This document shows positions 31,653 through 42,584 of a DNA stretch of 64,000 nt, one piece after another. Below the pieces are notes generated by a model that had not been told where the DNA came from, made no database searches, and saw only the letters and a list, made by a program, of their open reading frames with translations. This DNA is from Actinobacteria bacterium HGW-Actinobacteria-4 (lineage in GTDB: Bacteria; Actinomycetota; Actinomycetes; Actinomycetales; Demequinaceae), in contig PHEW01000002.1 in assembly GCA_002841315.1 (NCBI GenBank), forward strand, positions 62,001-126,000. The letters run 5' to 3'. Both the position numbers and the translations under genes were made by a program. Position 1 is the stretch's first letter. The number at the start of each line of letters is the position of its first letter.

Positions 31653-33975
31653 CGCGCAGACCTCGCTTCCCGGCAGTGGGCGCGTTGGACGTCGCAAGCC
31701 AGGCTGGCCCAGAGCTACGTGATGCAACAATGGACCGCAAACTCAAGCGCGCCTTCCACCGCTGCGACATACTTCGCGATTTCTCCATGGCTTCGATGGC
31801 GCCGCTCACATCCCTCCAGTACTGGTCAGAGTCGGCTTCATCCTTGTAGTCCGGTGACCACACGAAGGCATCGGCGCGCAGAGCCAGCGTTACCGCACCC
31901 GCGTTGTCGAACACTTGGTGCACACCGCGCGCGCGTTCCAGCCTCGTTCCGTGCGGGGCAAGTCGCACTCCGAAGTCAGTTGCGAGGTCGGTGACCTCAT
32001 CCCATGCGCCCACAAAGCGGTCAGCAAGCCGACGCGCTCGGCGCCTGCGCCTGCGCCTGCGCAACTTGAGAGCAAGAACGGCCGCGAACGGACCCAGAAC
32101 CACGAGGAGCAGTCCGAGCACGCCCAGCATGATCACCAACGCTCGGAGAATCATCTCGGCCGTAATGCCGGAATCGTCAACTGCCTCGTCATCAGTGGGC
32201 ACTGCCTGAGGCTGCTCAGGCGGCTCGTTCGGGGGTGGCGGAGGCTGGAGTATCTGTGGCTGAGGTTCACGCTGAGGACTCTGGTCTTCGTCGGTCGGCA
32301 ACTGGTCTTCAGCTGGGGATGGATCGATCACCACCCACCCGGCACCGGCGAGAGCGACTTCAGTCCAAACGTGAGCGGTGTGTGCGTCCGCGACGAACAC
32401 GCCCGTTGCATTGGGTTCGCCGTGGAACCCCATGACGACGCGCGCTGGAATGCCCAGCTCGTGAGCCATCAGTGCAAACGCGACAGCGTACTGCTCGTCG
32501 TCACCTAGCATCTGTTCGGCGCTCAGCAACGCGCTAATGCGTTCCGCTCCGTGACCAGAGCGCGAGGCGGGTTGTCCTTCTAGTCCGTGGCTGAAGAAGC
32601 CGCCGGCGGACAAGTAGTCTCGCATTGCCGCCAACAGCGCGACGGTGTCGGCATCAGATCCCGCCGCCTCTCCCGCCGTGTCACGGACTATCTCGGGAAT
32701 GCTCTGGTGGGCTGGGAGCCGCATGCGAGCGAAGTCATCGCCTTCGAGATCCTCAATCTCGAACACGGGAGGAAGCACGGCTGTCACGGTGTAGCGGTCG
32801 CCCTGGGCAACTCCCGGCGTTACTACCGCGGTGCCTGTCGCCGCGTTGTAATACAGTCCCCGGCGCAAGGTCTCCGCGCGCTCAGTATGGAAGTCGATAG
32901 CGCGGACCGCGCCAAGTTCCGGGAGCCAGACGCCGCGGAGCGCCTCAATGGTAACGGTGACAGTCACGTCCTGGCCACCACCGACTTCTGGAAAAGCCGA
33001 TCCCGCTCGCGCGAAGTTGCCGGATGTCGGGGACCCATCCCCTGCGACCGAGTACACGATGCCGTCGTAGACGTCGAGCGTCGCTAGGCGCACCCTCGCC
33101 CCGTCAGGAAGGCCCTGGACGGTGAACAACGCGTCGGTCTCGTAATCACGCACATACTTGCGGAACGACTGCAACGGACTAGGGTACGCGTGCAGATCAA
33201 GGGGCGGCACCACCTCGTCCCGTAGGACGTGGCGCTGCCCTTCAGGCTCCGATGCAGCGCTCACGAATGCACCCACTACCAGTGACGCCACGAGCACACC
33301 AGCGGCGAGAACGGCCTTGCGACGGTTTGCCACGACCGCCGCCGTGGCAGACTGCTCCGCGGCAAGGGCCACCACATCTCCGCCGCGAGCCAGCACGCGA
33401 CGCCAAGCCAGCCATGCGATGGAGAGACCAACGATCCCCACACCCTGAGCGACCGGAGCGGCTGCACGATACATGCCAAAGACAATCGCAACGATGAGGA
33501 GTGCCCCTACCGGGAGGATTGCCCACCCCGGATTCGTCATCCGCGTGCCAAGAGATACCGCCACCGTGGCACAGAGCAGGGTCGCGATGAATGGAACGAG
33601 TAGCGGAACCTCGAAGCCGACGGTGGGCACGTCGATGGTGAGGAGTTCCATCCACGTGCCGGTAGCCCCGCGGCCCAGCGAAACCATGGTGTCGAGTGTC
33701 GGGACCCAACCTGCGGCCAAGGTAGAGCGCAGCACCAGCGGTCCGCCCGTCAGGAAGTAGACCACCACTGAGCCTGCGGCTATCGTGGCGGTGGACCATC
33801 GCCGCGCAGACCCCAGTAGCGCCAGGCCGAAACCAAGACTCAAGCCTCCGACAACGGCGAGAACCCACACCGAGCTACCGAACAGTGGCGCGAAGCCCCA
33901 CGCCGCGAGAGCGAGCAGCGCTGCCAGCACAATGAGGTCAATGAAGCGGCGGCGCACGTCACGATTCGGACTCAT
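31645..33975 (-). CDS. transglutaminase-fold membrane protein lacking catalytic Cys
   Basis: 776 residues, TgpA-like architecture: about six N-terminal membrane helices (residues 10-240), an extracellular transglutaminase-like core (about 430-560), a Pro/Gln-rich stretch, one more helix (ILRALVIMLGVLGLLLVVLG) and a cytosolic tail. The core motif reads GDDEQYAVAFALMAHELGIP where active enzymes have G-x-C-E-Q-F/Y; Asp493 stands in place of Cys. His535 (HVW) and Asp551 (IDPSP) are kept. It is probably a non-enzymatic binding module, perhaps for the giant FN3 protein. ATGA overlap couples it to DUF58. Confidence 0.9.
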   Translation of the reverse strand: MSPNRDVRRRFIDLIVLAALLALAAWGFAPLFGSSVWVLAVVGGLSLGFGLALLGSARRWSTATIAAGSVVVYFLTGGPLVLRSTLAAGWVPTLDTMVSLGRGATGTWMELLTIDVPTVGFEVPLLVPFIATLLCATVAVSLGTRMTNPGWAILPVGALLIVAIVFGMYRAAAPVAQGVGIVGLSIAWLAWRRVLARGGDVVALAAEQSATAAVVANRRKAVLAAGVLVASLVVGAFVSAASEPEGQRHVLRDEVVPPLDLHAYPSPLQSFRKYVRDYETDALFTVQGLPDGARVRLATLDVYDGIVYSVAGDGSPTSGNFARAGSAFPEVGGGQDVTVTVTIEALRGVWLPELGAVRAIDFHTERAETLRRGLYYNAATGTAVVTPGVAQGDRYTVTAVLPPVFEIEDLEGDDFARMRLPAHQSIPEIVRDTAGEAAGSDADTVALLAAMRDYLSAGGFFSHGLEGQPASRSGHGAERISALLSAEQMLGDDEQYAVAFALMAHELGIPARVVMGFHGEPNATGVFVADAHTAHVWTEVALAGAGWVVIDPSPAEDQLPTDEDQSPQREPQPQILQPPPPPNEPPEQPQAVPTDDEAVDDSGITAEMILRALVIMLGVLGLLLVVLGPFAAVLALKLRRRRRRRRARRLADRFVGAWDEVTDLATDFGVRLAPHGTRLERARGVHQVFDNAGAVTLALRADAFVWSPDYKDEADSDQYWRDVSGAIEAMEKSRSMSQRWKARLSLRSIVASRSSGPAWLATSNAPTAGKRGLRDG

Positions 33976-35269
33976 GCGACAACCCGCCGCATCACATGGG
34001 GTAGTTCTTGTAGATCACCCAACGTCAGCACGATGACATCGCCGATGGTGCGCCGGGTGACGGTGGCGTTCGGGCTGCAATACACGGCGACCACTTGCAC
34101 GCCGAGCGGCAAGTGTGAAGCGGCGAGACGCAACTGGGTTGGAGTAACCTGCGTACCGCACACGAGGACAGCAACAGACGCGTCCGGCACCGAAACGCCG
34201 GTCGTCAAAGCGAGGTCAACGATCGAGCCGCGGCGGGGGTCCGTGTGTTCAAGTCCCGACAGTGAGTCAAGGAATGGCTTGCCCGCGCGCGTGGGCAACT
34301 GGGTGCCTTGCACGAGGACAGAGACGTTCTTGTCTTCCTTGAGCGCTTGCAGACCCAGTGAACCTGCCACCGAGATCCCGAGCTCGAACTCGTCTTCGTG
34401 GGAGTACTCCTCGTTGTTGAGGGAAAGGGAGATCGCGAGGTGAGAGCGCCTGGTCTCTTCGAACTGTCGCACCATCAACTTGCCAGTGCGCGCGGTTGAT
34501 CGCCAATGCACGTGCCTACGATCATCGCCAGGCACGTAGTCGCGGATCGCGTGAAACGCGATATCTGAGTTCGAGAGGTCCTTAGTAGGGAGCCCCTCGA
34601 GGTCTTGTAGAAACCCCGAGGACGCGCCGTCAAGGGGGACCGTGCGCGGGTGAACGTAAAGATCGACCGGGTCCGTCCACGTCACGACGCGGGCAAGCAA
34701 CCCAAGCGGATCACCGCGCACCGCGTTGATGGGACCCACTGACAGCACGGCGCGCTTGTTCGTGGGGATGGTGAAGAGATCTTCGTGACTAGAGCCTGGC
34801 GCGAGTCGCGGAATGGCGAACGAGGCAATCCCTTTGCCCACAGGAAGTTCCACCAACACAGGAAGTAGCGCCCGCTTGCCTGGGTTGCTGAGCGTGATAG
34901 CACCGACCGCGCGCTCACCGACCACCACTCGAGTGCGGCTCAGATCGAGTGTCGCGATGTACGAGGTACGCCCCAGGAGGAAGCCTGCGCATACAACAAG
35001 GAGGACGCTCGTCACGATCGCCACCGTCGTGAGCTCCCACCAGTTGAAGGAGAGACCTAGAGTCCACGCGAGCGCCATGACACAGATGACACCCCACCCC
35101 AGTGCCGTACCCCACGACGCGAGGCGACTCCCACGCACCCATAGGGGCATGGCAAGCGGCTTCGCAACGTCCCACCACCACTGCCTTAGCGCGGCCACCC
35201 TAGTGCTCAAGTAGTCGCGTATGGACGTCGTGGAGTCGCCCACGTCCAGACGACCTTCCGCGCCGGTGG

Positions 35270-35273
<4 letters not shown>
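33972..35273 (-). CDS. DUF58 membrane-anchored protein
   Basis: 433 residues: two membrane helices (about 50-100, WGVICVMALAWTLGLSFNWW, AIVTSVLLVVCAGFLLG), a beta-rich segment, then the DUF58 core with the diagnostic RDYVPGDDRRHVHWRSTART and a von Willebrand-A-like fold. MoxR-DUF58-transglutaminase is a widespread gene trio thought to act as a chaperone/assembly unit for surface or membrane complexes. The start overlaps the MoxR stop (ATGA). Confidence 0.93.
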
Positions 35274-36244
<971 letters not shown>

Positions 36245-36302
36245 GCGAGCTCTCCAAGGGGTCGGTCTTTGCGCGATGGTCTTTGGTTGGACACGGCGAC
36301 GC

Positions 36303-39300
36303 TCACCATCGCACGTTCTTGTTCGAATCATAGGTATTGCCGCCAACCTGAATCTGAGCCCAGAACGGCCCACTCCAGGGGTTTTGGTTCTCGGAGCCGA
36401 TGAAGCATGACGACTGACTCGGGCCCCAGGTCAACTGTCCCGAGCCGTTGGTCGTGGCGGTCCGCGTGGACGTCCAGTTCTGGACAGTTCCGTTCCTGGT
36501 GTACTTGCAGTTGATTGAAACGCTGGTGTTTGCTGGGAAGTTGTCGAGGACAACCACGAGGTTGTAGCAGTTGTAGTCGCCGTTGATGCACGGGCCGCCG
36601 ATGTACTTGTTGGAGCTCCTGCTCACCGACACTGACGGGGCTGGCGGCGTCTGCGTCGCCGTGGTGCGGGACGCAGTGCCATAGCCCGAGGTGTCTTCGG
36701 CCTTGACTCGCACCTCAAGCGTGATGTTCTGACTGTCTGCGGTGCCATTCACCGTTCGGTTGGCGCTGCCGGATGTGAAGCCGCTCCACAGCGTCCATGC
36801 GGAGAAACTGCCAGAACCCACTCGGGTGCGGTACTCGATGCTTTCGATGGGGCGTCCGTTTGTTGCCGGAGCCGTGACGGTGAACGTTACTTGTCGATCA
36901 CCAGAGGAGCCGGTGATGGACGGGTTGCCGATGGGACCGAACGGCCGGGCGGAGTTCGAGGTCGCTGACGCCGCCCCGTTGTACTGGACACCGTCATGGT
37001 TGACCACCCCCCGGATCTGCACAGTGTAGGTACTCCCGTTTGTCAATCCCGTGATAATCCGGTTGGCGGGGAGGTTGATCCAGGACCCTGAGCCGTTGAG
37101 CCGGTACTCGTAGTGAATCCATGCGGCGTCGGCGCCGTTTCGAGGCGGGGTTTCGAAGTTGACTTCGATACTTCGATCCAGCGGGGTGGCGATGACTGAG
37201 GTCGAGGCACCCGGCGCGGTGAATGCGCGCCGGGGGTCGGAGGCCACGCTCGGCGACGATGTACCAGCCTTGTTGTGCGCAACCACAGTAAACGTGTAGT
37301 CGGTAGTCGAGGTGTCGAGTTGGAACACGCGGCTGGTCTCGCCCGCTGGTACGTCAACGGCGGTCACGACGGTACCTCCCCGGCGTGCGGTAACCGTGTA
37401 ACTGGACACAGGGTCGCCGTTTCCAGACGGCACCTGCCACGTGACTCGCAGCTGCGCGCGATTGCCTACCGGTTCCAAGCGTTCGGTTTGAGGTTTGTCG
37501 ATTTGCGCCGGCGGGCCAGCGGGGATCTCCGTCGCGGAGTAGTCGCTCCACGTTGACGGCTCAACGGCATCGTTGTGTGCCTGCACGCGCACGCGATAGG
37601 CAACGCCGTTCTCGAGCCCTTCCCACCTGATCACGTTGCCAGTGACGTTGGTCTTCTGCGCGCTACCGCCCAAGGGTGTTGGCGAGATCTCCAGCGTGTA
37701 GCTCCGCACCGCGGACCCGGCGGTCGATGGAGTAACCCACGCGACATCGAGGCTGCGGTCGCCAAACTGGAGGGTAGGAGGCGCAGGTTGATCGGGCCGG
37801 ATGTCTGGCCGCGCCACGTCAGAAGCTGGAGATGGCGCGGAAGTCCCAGCGCGGTTGTGCGCTGAGACGGTGAAACGGTACTCAACGTCATTCGTGAGGC
37901 CCTCAAGCGTGCAGAGGTTCGACGTGCAGTCATATGTTTGTCCCTTGTCCGACTGCACCGTGTAGTGCGAGATCGGCGCGCCGTTGGACGGAGGGGTGAC
38001 CCATTCGAGGGTGACTCGGCGATCCTCAACCGCCTTGATGGTGGGTTTGGCGGGCGCATCGGGCTCCTTCACCACCGTGGCGTAGATGCGGGCGCTCACC
38101 CTCCTGTCAGGATCACCCGTGACATCCTGGATGGTGTAGCGCACCACCAGGGTTCCAAAGAAGCCTGCGGACGGAGTGATGGCCACACCTCGCTCAGACA
38201 GCGCCGCACTTCCTTGGCCCGACTCGACCACAGCCTCGACCACGACGAGTGGATCGTCGGGGAACGGATTGCGGTCATTGGCCAACACATCGACGTCTAC
38301 TGTGCGCTCCGGACGAAGGTCGTCAAGGAAGTCATCGTTCGCGACCGGCATCGCGCGGGACGAGGCGGTGACGAGTACGCGCACGATCCCTTCGACGGGG
38401 GTTGACTTGCCATCAGTCACCGAGACCGCAACATCGATCTCGGTGCCTTTCGCGACATCTGCTCCGGCGGAAACAAGGAGCTGGTCCGTATCGACGCTGA
38501 CCGCGAATCCGGTGGGCACCGCACCCGCAAGCGCGAACTCCAGGAGCTCGTCATCGCCCGGATCCGGATCGGTGGCGAGTTTGCCCAGGTCCACAGCCAC
38601 GGGGTCGTCGCCGGGCGCGACTTGCACAGAACTGTCTCGGAACTCTGGGGGCTGATTGCCGTTCGGAAGCACCGTGATGGGGATCGTGAGGGTCGCCATG
38701 GTTCCCAACGGGTCATCAAGCGAAAGCCCATCCGTGACCTGGAACGTGAGCCCGTCCTTGCCGAAGTACCCGTCGAGAGACGTGTAGGTGAGGGTGCCTT
38801 CGTCGATGACCAGCGAATCGCCATTGCCGTGCGCCGCGAACACGCGTTCAGCTTCGGTGATGAGTGCAGGGTTGCCCGTCGAGGTCACCACATAGTCGGT
38901 GAGGAGGAACACCTTGGTTTCGCCACTCAAGACTTCGACCGGAGCGGCACTGAGAAGCGCGGGGCGCGCCTGCCCGAGACCCGGGACCAGGATGAAGGCT
39001 GAAGCACTGAGGCCGGTGGGGTCGGTCACGGTGTAGGTAACCACTTGCGCTACTTCACCGAGCGTCAGTTGGACTTGCTTATCTGGCGTGACGGTGCCTT
39101 GCAGCGGGTCAACGCTGATGGTCAACTCACTGGTCACACCATCCGGGTCTTCGTCGTTCGCGAGAACGTCCACCAGCACAGTGCCGTCGTCGTTCACCTC
39201 GCTCTCCATGACGCGGTCATCGCGGGCGATCGGGGGAACGAGAGGTGTTTCAGGGTCCACAGTTACCAACAGCGTCCCCACCGTTGACGCACCGTAGACA

Positions 39301-42300
39301 TCGCTCACGGTGTAGGCGATGGTGAACTCGCCCTCGCGTGCCGAACGGACCAGGACACGGCCATTGACGACAGTCGCTTCGATACCGTCGGGAACGTCGA
39401 GCCCTTCGGGCTCCAGGCTAATGATGTCGGAATCGGGGTCAGAGTCGTTGGCAAGCACAGGCACCGAGATGGAGCTGGACGGTCGCATCGCGACCTCATC
39501 CTTCACCGCGATGGGCGGCTGGTTGATGCCGATCTTGGGGGCGACGCCCACCGTCACGGTGCCGGTCGCTTCCGCGCCAAGGCGATCACGGACCGCGTAG
39601 GTGAAGGTGTCGGTGCCTCGCCCATCCGAGTACGCCTCGTAGATGAACCAGTCTTGGCCCACTTGCACCACGCGTCCTTGCGAGGGAGACGATGACAGCC
39701 CCAGCAGGGTCACGGAGTCCCCGTCGGGGTCGATGCCGTCAAGGGGGACCGGGATCCGAACGCTTTGGGTGGCGAGCACGCGCGCTTCGAGGTCGCGCGG
39801 CCGGGGCGCACTGTTGGTGTCCTGCATCCCGGCAATGCGAATAGTCAGTGTCGCCGAGTCCCGCTGCCCGAACTCGTCAATGATGTCGTAGGAAGCCGTC
39901 ACCGTTGTCGCAGTGTCCCCGGCCTTGATTCGCAACGTGTTCTCTGACTGGAACACCTCGGCGATCGCAGGGTCGACGTGCGGCGCTCCCAGCCCGGCAA
40001 GCTCGAACTTCGCATACGACGGGTGATAGTCGTTGTCGAGAACCGCCACAGTCGCGATATCACCGACGCGCACCACGACCTCGTCGTCCACCGCGACCGG
40101 AGCCAGCGTCTGCTCCTGCGGGTTAATGGGAAGCACCGTCACTTCAGCGCTCGCGCTGTGCGTCCCGTTTGAAGCCGTGTAGGTGAGCGTTACCGGCTCT
40201 TGGATCCCCGCGAGGTTGGTGATGCGAAGCAATCGGTGTTCAAGAATGGCGACGGTCAGGCCAGACTGATGTGGTACCTCAACGTTCTGAACCACAAGCA
40301 CGCTACCGCTGGGATCGGAATCATTGGCCAGCACATCCACCAGGACCGAATCTCCAGCCGCGACGAGCGCAACATCCGCGACCGCGATCGGCGGCAGACT
40401 TGAGGACACTTCGGCCAAGACATCGACCCTGACCAAGTTCGTTGCGGTGTTCGGCCCGTCCGTCACCAAGTACTGCACATAGAAGGTGCCTGCCGTCGGG
40501 CTCGCGAAGGTGAATGTGCCCTGTTCCGCGTTCATGACGACGGCGGCCCCCCGCACCTCGGATACTTTGGCGAGCGTGAGCGGTAGACCTGACCGCGACA
40601 AGTCGTTCGCCAGCGGACGCACCACGACGGTTTGGCCTGCGGTAGTCACCACATGATCGGGATGAGTCTTGGGAGCTTGCGTCCCCGGAGGCCACACATC
40701 GAGGCGCAGCACTCCGCTCACCTCGTCGCGGCCATCGGAGATCACCACCGGAATCTCACGGGTACCGAACGAGTCCGCATTTGCAGTAATGGTGATCACG
40801 CCGTCCGGTGTGAACTGGATGTTGTCTGGACCGGACTGCCCCACATCCTTCAGGAACAATAAGTCGCCATCGGGGTCTAGCCAGTCGGTGACGACGTTGT
40901 AGGACACCTTCGCGCCCGCTTCGACGGAGACCCGCGAGCGACGCCGCTGTTCGGGGGCCGCGTTCGAGCCCTCGGGAACGACTTCCACCGTCACCGTAGC
41001 GTCGTCCACGCCACCGCGACCATCACTCGCTCGGTAGGTGAAACTGGACCGGCCCGTGGCCGATTCCGGCACCACTATTTGGAGCGCAGCTCCTCCACGA
41101 ATCACCTGAACATCACCGGCCACGCCACTGGCGTCGACCACCACCACGGTCAGCACGTCACCATCGAGGTCGTAATCATTGTCCACGACGGGTAGCACCG
41201 TGGTGCGTCCCGCTCGCGCGCCAAACGAATCGTCTTCGGCGACAGGAGGCGTGTTCGGTTGATCGCGATCGGGAAGCGACTCGAGTGGCTCGTCGTCTTC
41301 GAACTCAATCAACTCTTGTTGATCGGCAGGTGGGGGCATGAGGTCGTCCCAGTTGTCGACGCGCTCAAGCGCATCGTTGACCAACCAACCAGTCCCGTTG
41401 ACGTAGTCGTTGAGCACCACAACGTCTCGATTGACGCGGAAAACAAAGGCAGCGGAAGGCAGCGCGCCGTCGATCGGAACCCGCAAATCGTGGTCCGTTC
41501 CCACACAATCCCGCACAAAGACACCCGCGCCCGCCCACGCCGAATACACGCAACCGTTGAGATAAACCGGCGCTGCCGGGATTCCCATGCCATCGATGGG
41601 GATCGCCGTAGCCTCGGCCCCGTCAAGCGGCTGCAAAATCAAAGACTCGGAGGTCGCGACGGCTACAAACGAGCTGTCTCCGGAAGGCTGCTGAACGACT
41701 GAAATGGGGTCATCGGTCAGTGCAATCGTGCGACCACCAACAATCAACGAGCCGGAGCCGGAATCCAACGCCACCGGCGTGGAACCTACGGCAGTCACCG
41801 TGGCCCTGGAGTCCTGCGAGAGCTCCAAGTCCGCGGTCTCGGAGCCCTCCATCACCCCGGCTTCGTCCAGACGCAGCGTCGTCAGGGTCTGCTCGGACAT
41901 GGAGATGACCGTGACGGTTCCGTCAGCAGCCACCGCTAGGGTAGCGTCGGCGCCCGTGGCCGCGAGCGGTGGGACCTCGTCGAGGCTCCATCCTTCGAGC
42001 CTGCCCATGTGCGTGGCCCACACCTCGCCCGTACTGGGATCGAGCACAGCGACGGTGCCGCCGCCGGAGGCCACCATCGACCCGCGAGGGAGGGCGATGT
42101 CGGTGACCGAAGCGACGGTCGCGGGGTCGACCGCTGACAGCACGTTGTTCGCAAGATCGTGAATAGCAATGTGATTTCCGGATTGCAGGACATCAAACTG
42201 GCCGGTCGACGTGCGCAACCCCGTGTCGAGCACTGCAGACTGAAAATTGAGGTGGCCCACCATCAAGGTGCTGCGGTTAGTAAGCCAGACGGCGCCATCG

Positions 42301-42434
42301 TGGAGTTCAACGTCCGCCACGGGAACGCCTTCATCAAGAAACGCGAAGATCCCCAGCACAAGGGCTGCGCACGTAATGAACGCGGTGGCACCCATTCTGC
42401 GGGCACCACGACGCATCGTCGAGACCACATTCAT
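36303..42434 (-). CDS. giant Ig-like/fibronectin type III surface protein (2043 aa)
   Basis: One N-terminal membrane helix (about residues 14-33, FITCAALVLGIFAFLDEG) anchors or exports it. Residues ~40-370 look like a beta-propeller. From ~393 to ~1450 come about ten cadherin/Ig-like repeats, many with PPVAEDDSFG, VDVLANDSDPSG or VPVLANDSDPDS. From ~1456 to ~1920 are five FN3 domains (e.g. PTIKAVEDRRVTLEWVTPPS). The last ~110 residues carry four Cys (GGPCINGDYNCYN, INCKY, SSCFIG) and no LPxTG or terminal helix. It heads the operon, as the FN3 gene does beside AAA-ATPase/DUF58/transglutaminase genes in Bifidobacterium PFNA clusters. Likely surface-exposed adhesion or sensing protein. Confidence 0.92.
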   Translation of the reverse strand: MNVVSTMRRGARRMGATAFITCAALVLGIFAFLDEGVPVADVELHDGAVWLTNRSTLMVGHLNFQSAVLDTGLRTSTGQFDVLQSGNHIAIHDLANNVLSAVDPATVASVTDIALPRGSMVASGGGTVAVLDPSTGEVWATHMGRLEGWSLDEVPPLAATGADATLAVAADGTVTVISMSEQTLTTLRLDEAGVMEGSETADLELSQDSRATVTAVGSTPVALDSGSGSLIVGGRTIALTDDPISVVQQPSGDSSFVAVATSESLILQPLDGAEATAIPIDGMGIPAAPVYLNGCVYSAWAGAGVFVRDCVGTDHDLRVPIDGALPSAAFVFRVNRDVVVLNDYVNGTGWLVNDALERVDNWDDLMPPPADQQELIEFEDDEPLESLPDRDQPNTPPVAEDDSFGARAGRTTVLPVVDNDYDLDGDVLTVVVVDASGVAGDVQVIRGGAALQIVVPESATGRSSFTYRASDGRGGVDDATVTVEVVPEGSNAAPEQRRRSRVSVEAGAKVSYNVVTDWLDPDGDLLFLKDVGQSGPDNIQFTPDGVITITANADSFGTREIPVVISDGRDEVSGVLRLDVWPPGTQAPKTHPDHVVTTAGQTVVVRPLANDLSRSGLPLTLAKVSEVRGAAVVMNAEQGTFTFASPTAGTFYVQYLVTDGPNTATNLVRVDVLAEVSSSLPPIAVADVALVAAGDSVLVDVLANDSDPSGSVLVVQNVEVPHQSGLTVAILEHRLLRITNLAGIQEPVTLTYTASNGTHSASAEVTVLPINPQEQTLAPVAVDDEVVVRVGDIATVAVLDNDYHPSYAKFELAGLGAPHVDPAIAEVFQSENTLRIKAGDTATTVTASYDIIDEFGQRDSATLTIRIAGMQDTNSAPRPRDLEARVLATQSVRIPVPLDGIDPDGDSVTLLGLSSSPSQGRVVQVGQDWFIYEAYSDGRGTDTFTYAVRDRLGAEATGTVTVGVAPKIGINQPPIAVKDEVAMRPSSSISVPVLANDSDPDSDIISLEPEGLDVPDGIEATVVNGRVLVRSAREGEFTIAYTVSDVYGASTVGTLLVTVDPETPLVPPIARDDRVMESEVNDDGTVLVDVLANDEDPDGVTSELTISVDPLQGTVTPDKQVQLTLGEVAQVVTYTVTDPTGLSASAFILVPGLGQARPALLSAAPVEVLSGETKVFLLTDYVVTSTGNPALITEAERVFAAHGNGDSLVIDEGTLTYTSLDGYFGKDGLTFQVTDGLSLDDPLGTMATLTIPITVLPNGNQPPEFRDSSVQVAPGDDPVAVDLGKLATDPDPGDDELLEFALAGAVPTGFAVSVDTDQLLVSAGADVAKGTEIDVAVSVTDGKSTPVEGIVRVLVTASSRAMPVANDDFLDDLRPERTVDVDVLANDRNPFPDDPLVVVEAVVESGQGSAALSERGVAITPSAGFFGTLVVRYTIQDVTGDPDRRVSARIYATVVKEPDAPAKPTIKAVEDRRVTLEWVTPPSNGAPISHYTVQSDKGQTYDCTSNLCTLEGLTNDVEYRFTVSAHNRAGTSAPSPASDVARPDIRPDQPAPPTLQFGDRSLDVAWVTPSTAGSAVRSYTLEISPTPLGGSAQKTNVTGNVIRWEGLENGVAYRVRVQAHNDAVEPSTWSDYSATEIPAGPPAQIDKPQTERLEPVGNRAQLRVTWQVPSGNGDPVSSYTVTARRGGTVVTAVDVPAGETSRVFQLDTSTTDYTFTVVAHNKAGTSSPSVASDPRRAFTAPGASTSVIATPLDRSIEVNFETPPRNGADAAWIHYEYRLNGSGSWINLPANRIITGLTNGSTYTVQIRGVVNHDGVQYNGAASATSNSARPFGPIGNPSITGSSGDRQVTFTVTAPATNGRPIESIEYRTRVGSGSFSAWTLWSGFTSGSANRTVNGTADSQNITLEVRVKAEDTSGYGTASRTTATQTPPAPSVSVSRSSNKYIGGPCINGDYNCYNLVVVLDNFPANTSVSINCKYTRNGTVQNWTSTRTATTNGSGQLTWGPSQSSCFIGSENQNPWSGPFWAQIQVGGNTYDSNKNVRW

Positions 42435-42501
42435 GAATGGTTTCCCCCAATGGCCTATCGTGTACTCGCCGCTTGCCCCCTGACCCTAGTGCAAAATGCC
42501 G

Positions 42502-42527
42502 CCCCATCGCCATGGGGAATATTCCCC
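42502..42527. promoter_or_regulatory. overlapping palindromes in the FN3-operon/histidine-kinase divergent region
   Basis: CCCCAT-cgcc-ATGGGG (42502-42517) and the perfect palindrome GGGGAATATTCCCC (42514-42527) share one arm. They lie 68-93 bases upstream of the FN3 gene and 58-83 bases upstream of the histidine kinase gene. Their position suits a regulator controlling both directions. Clear -10/-35 boxes were not found. Confidence 0.6.
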
Positions 42528-42584
42528 AAAGGATCGTTCTCAAGACTGAGGCGGCTTCAGGCGCCCACGCCGTACCCTGGACAC

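Noticed and set aside
42159-42584. Upstream extension of the histidine kinase gene
   Set aside because: The open frame continues antisense into the FN3 gene, but sequence before GTG 42585 has no kinase or membrane character and crosses the intergenic palindromes.
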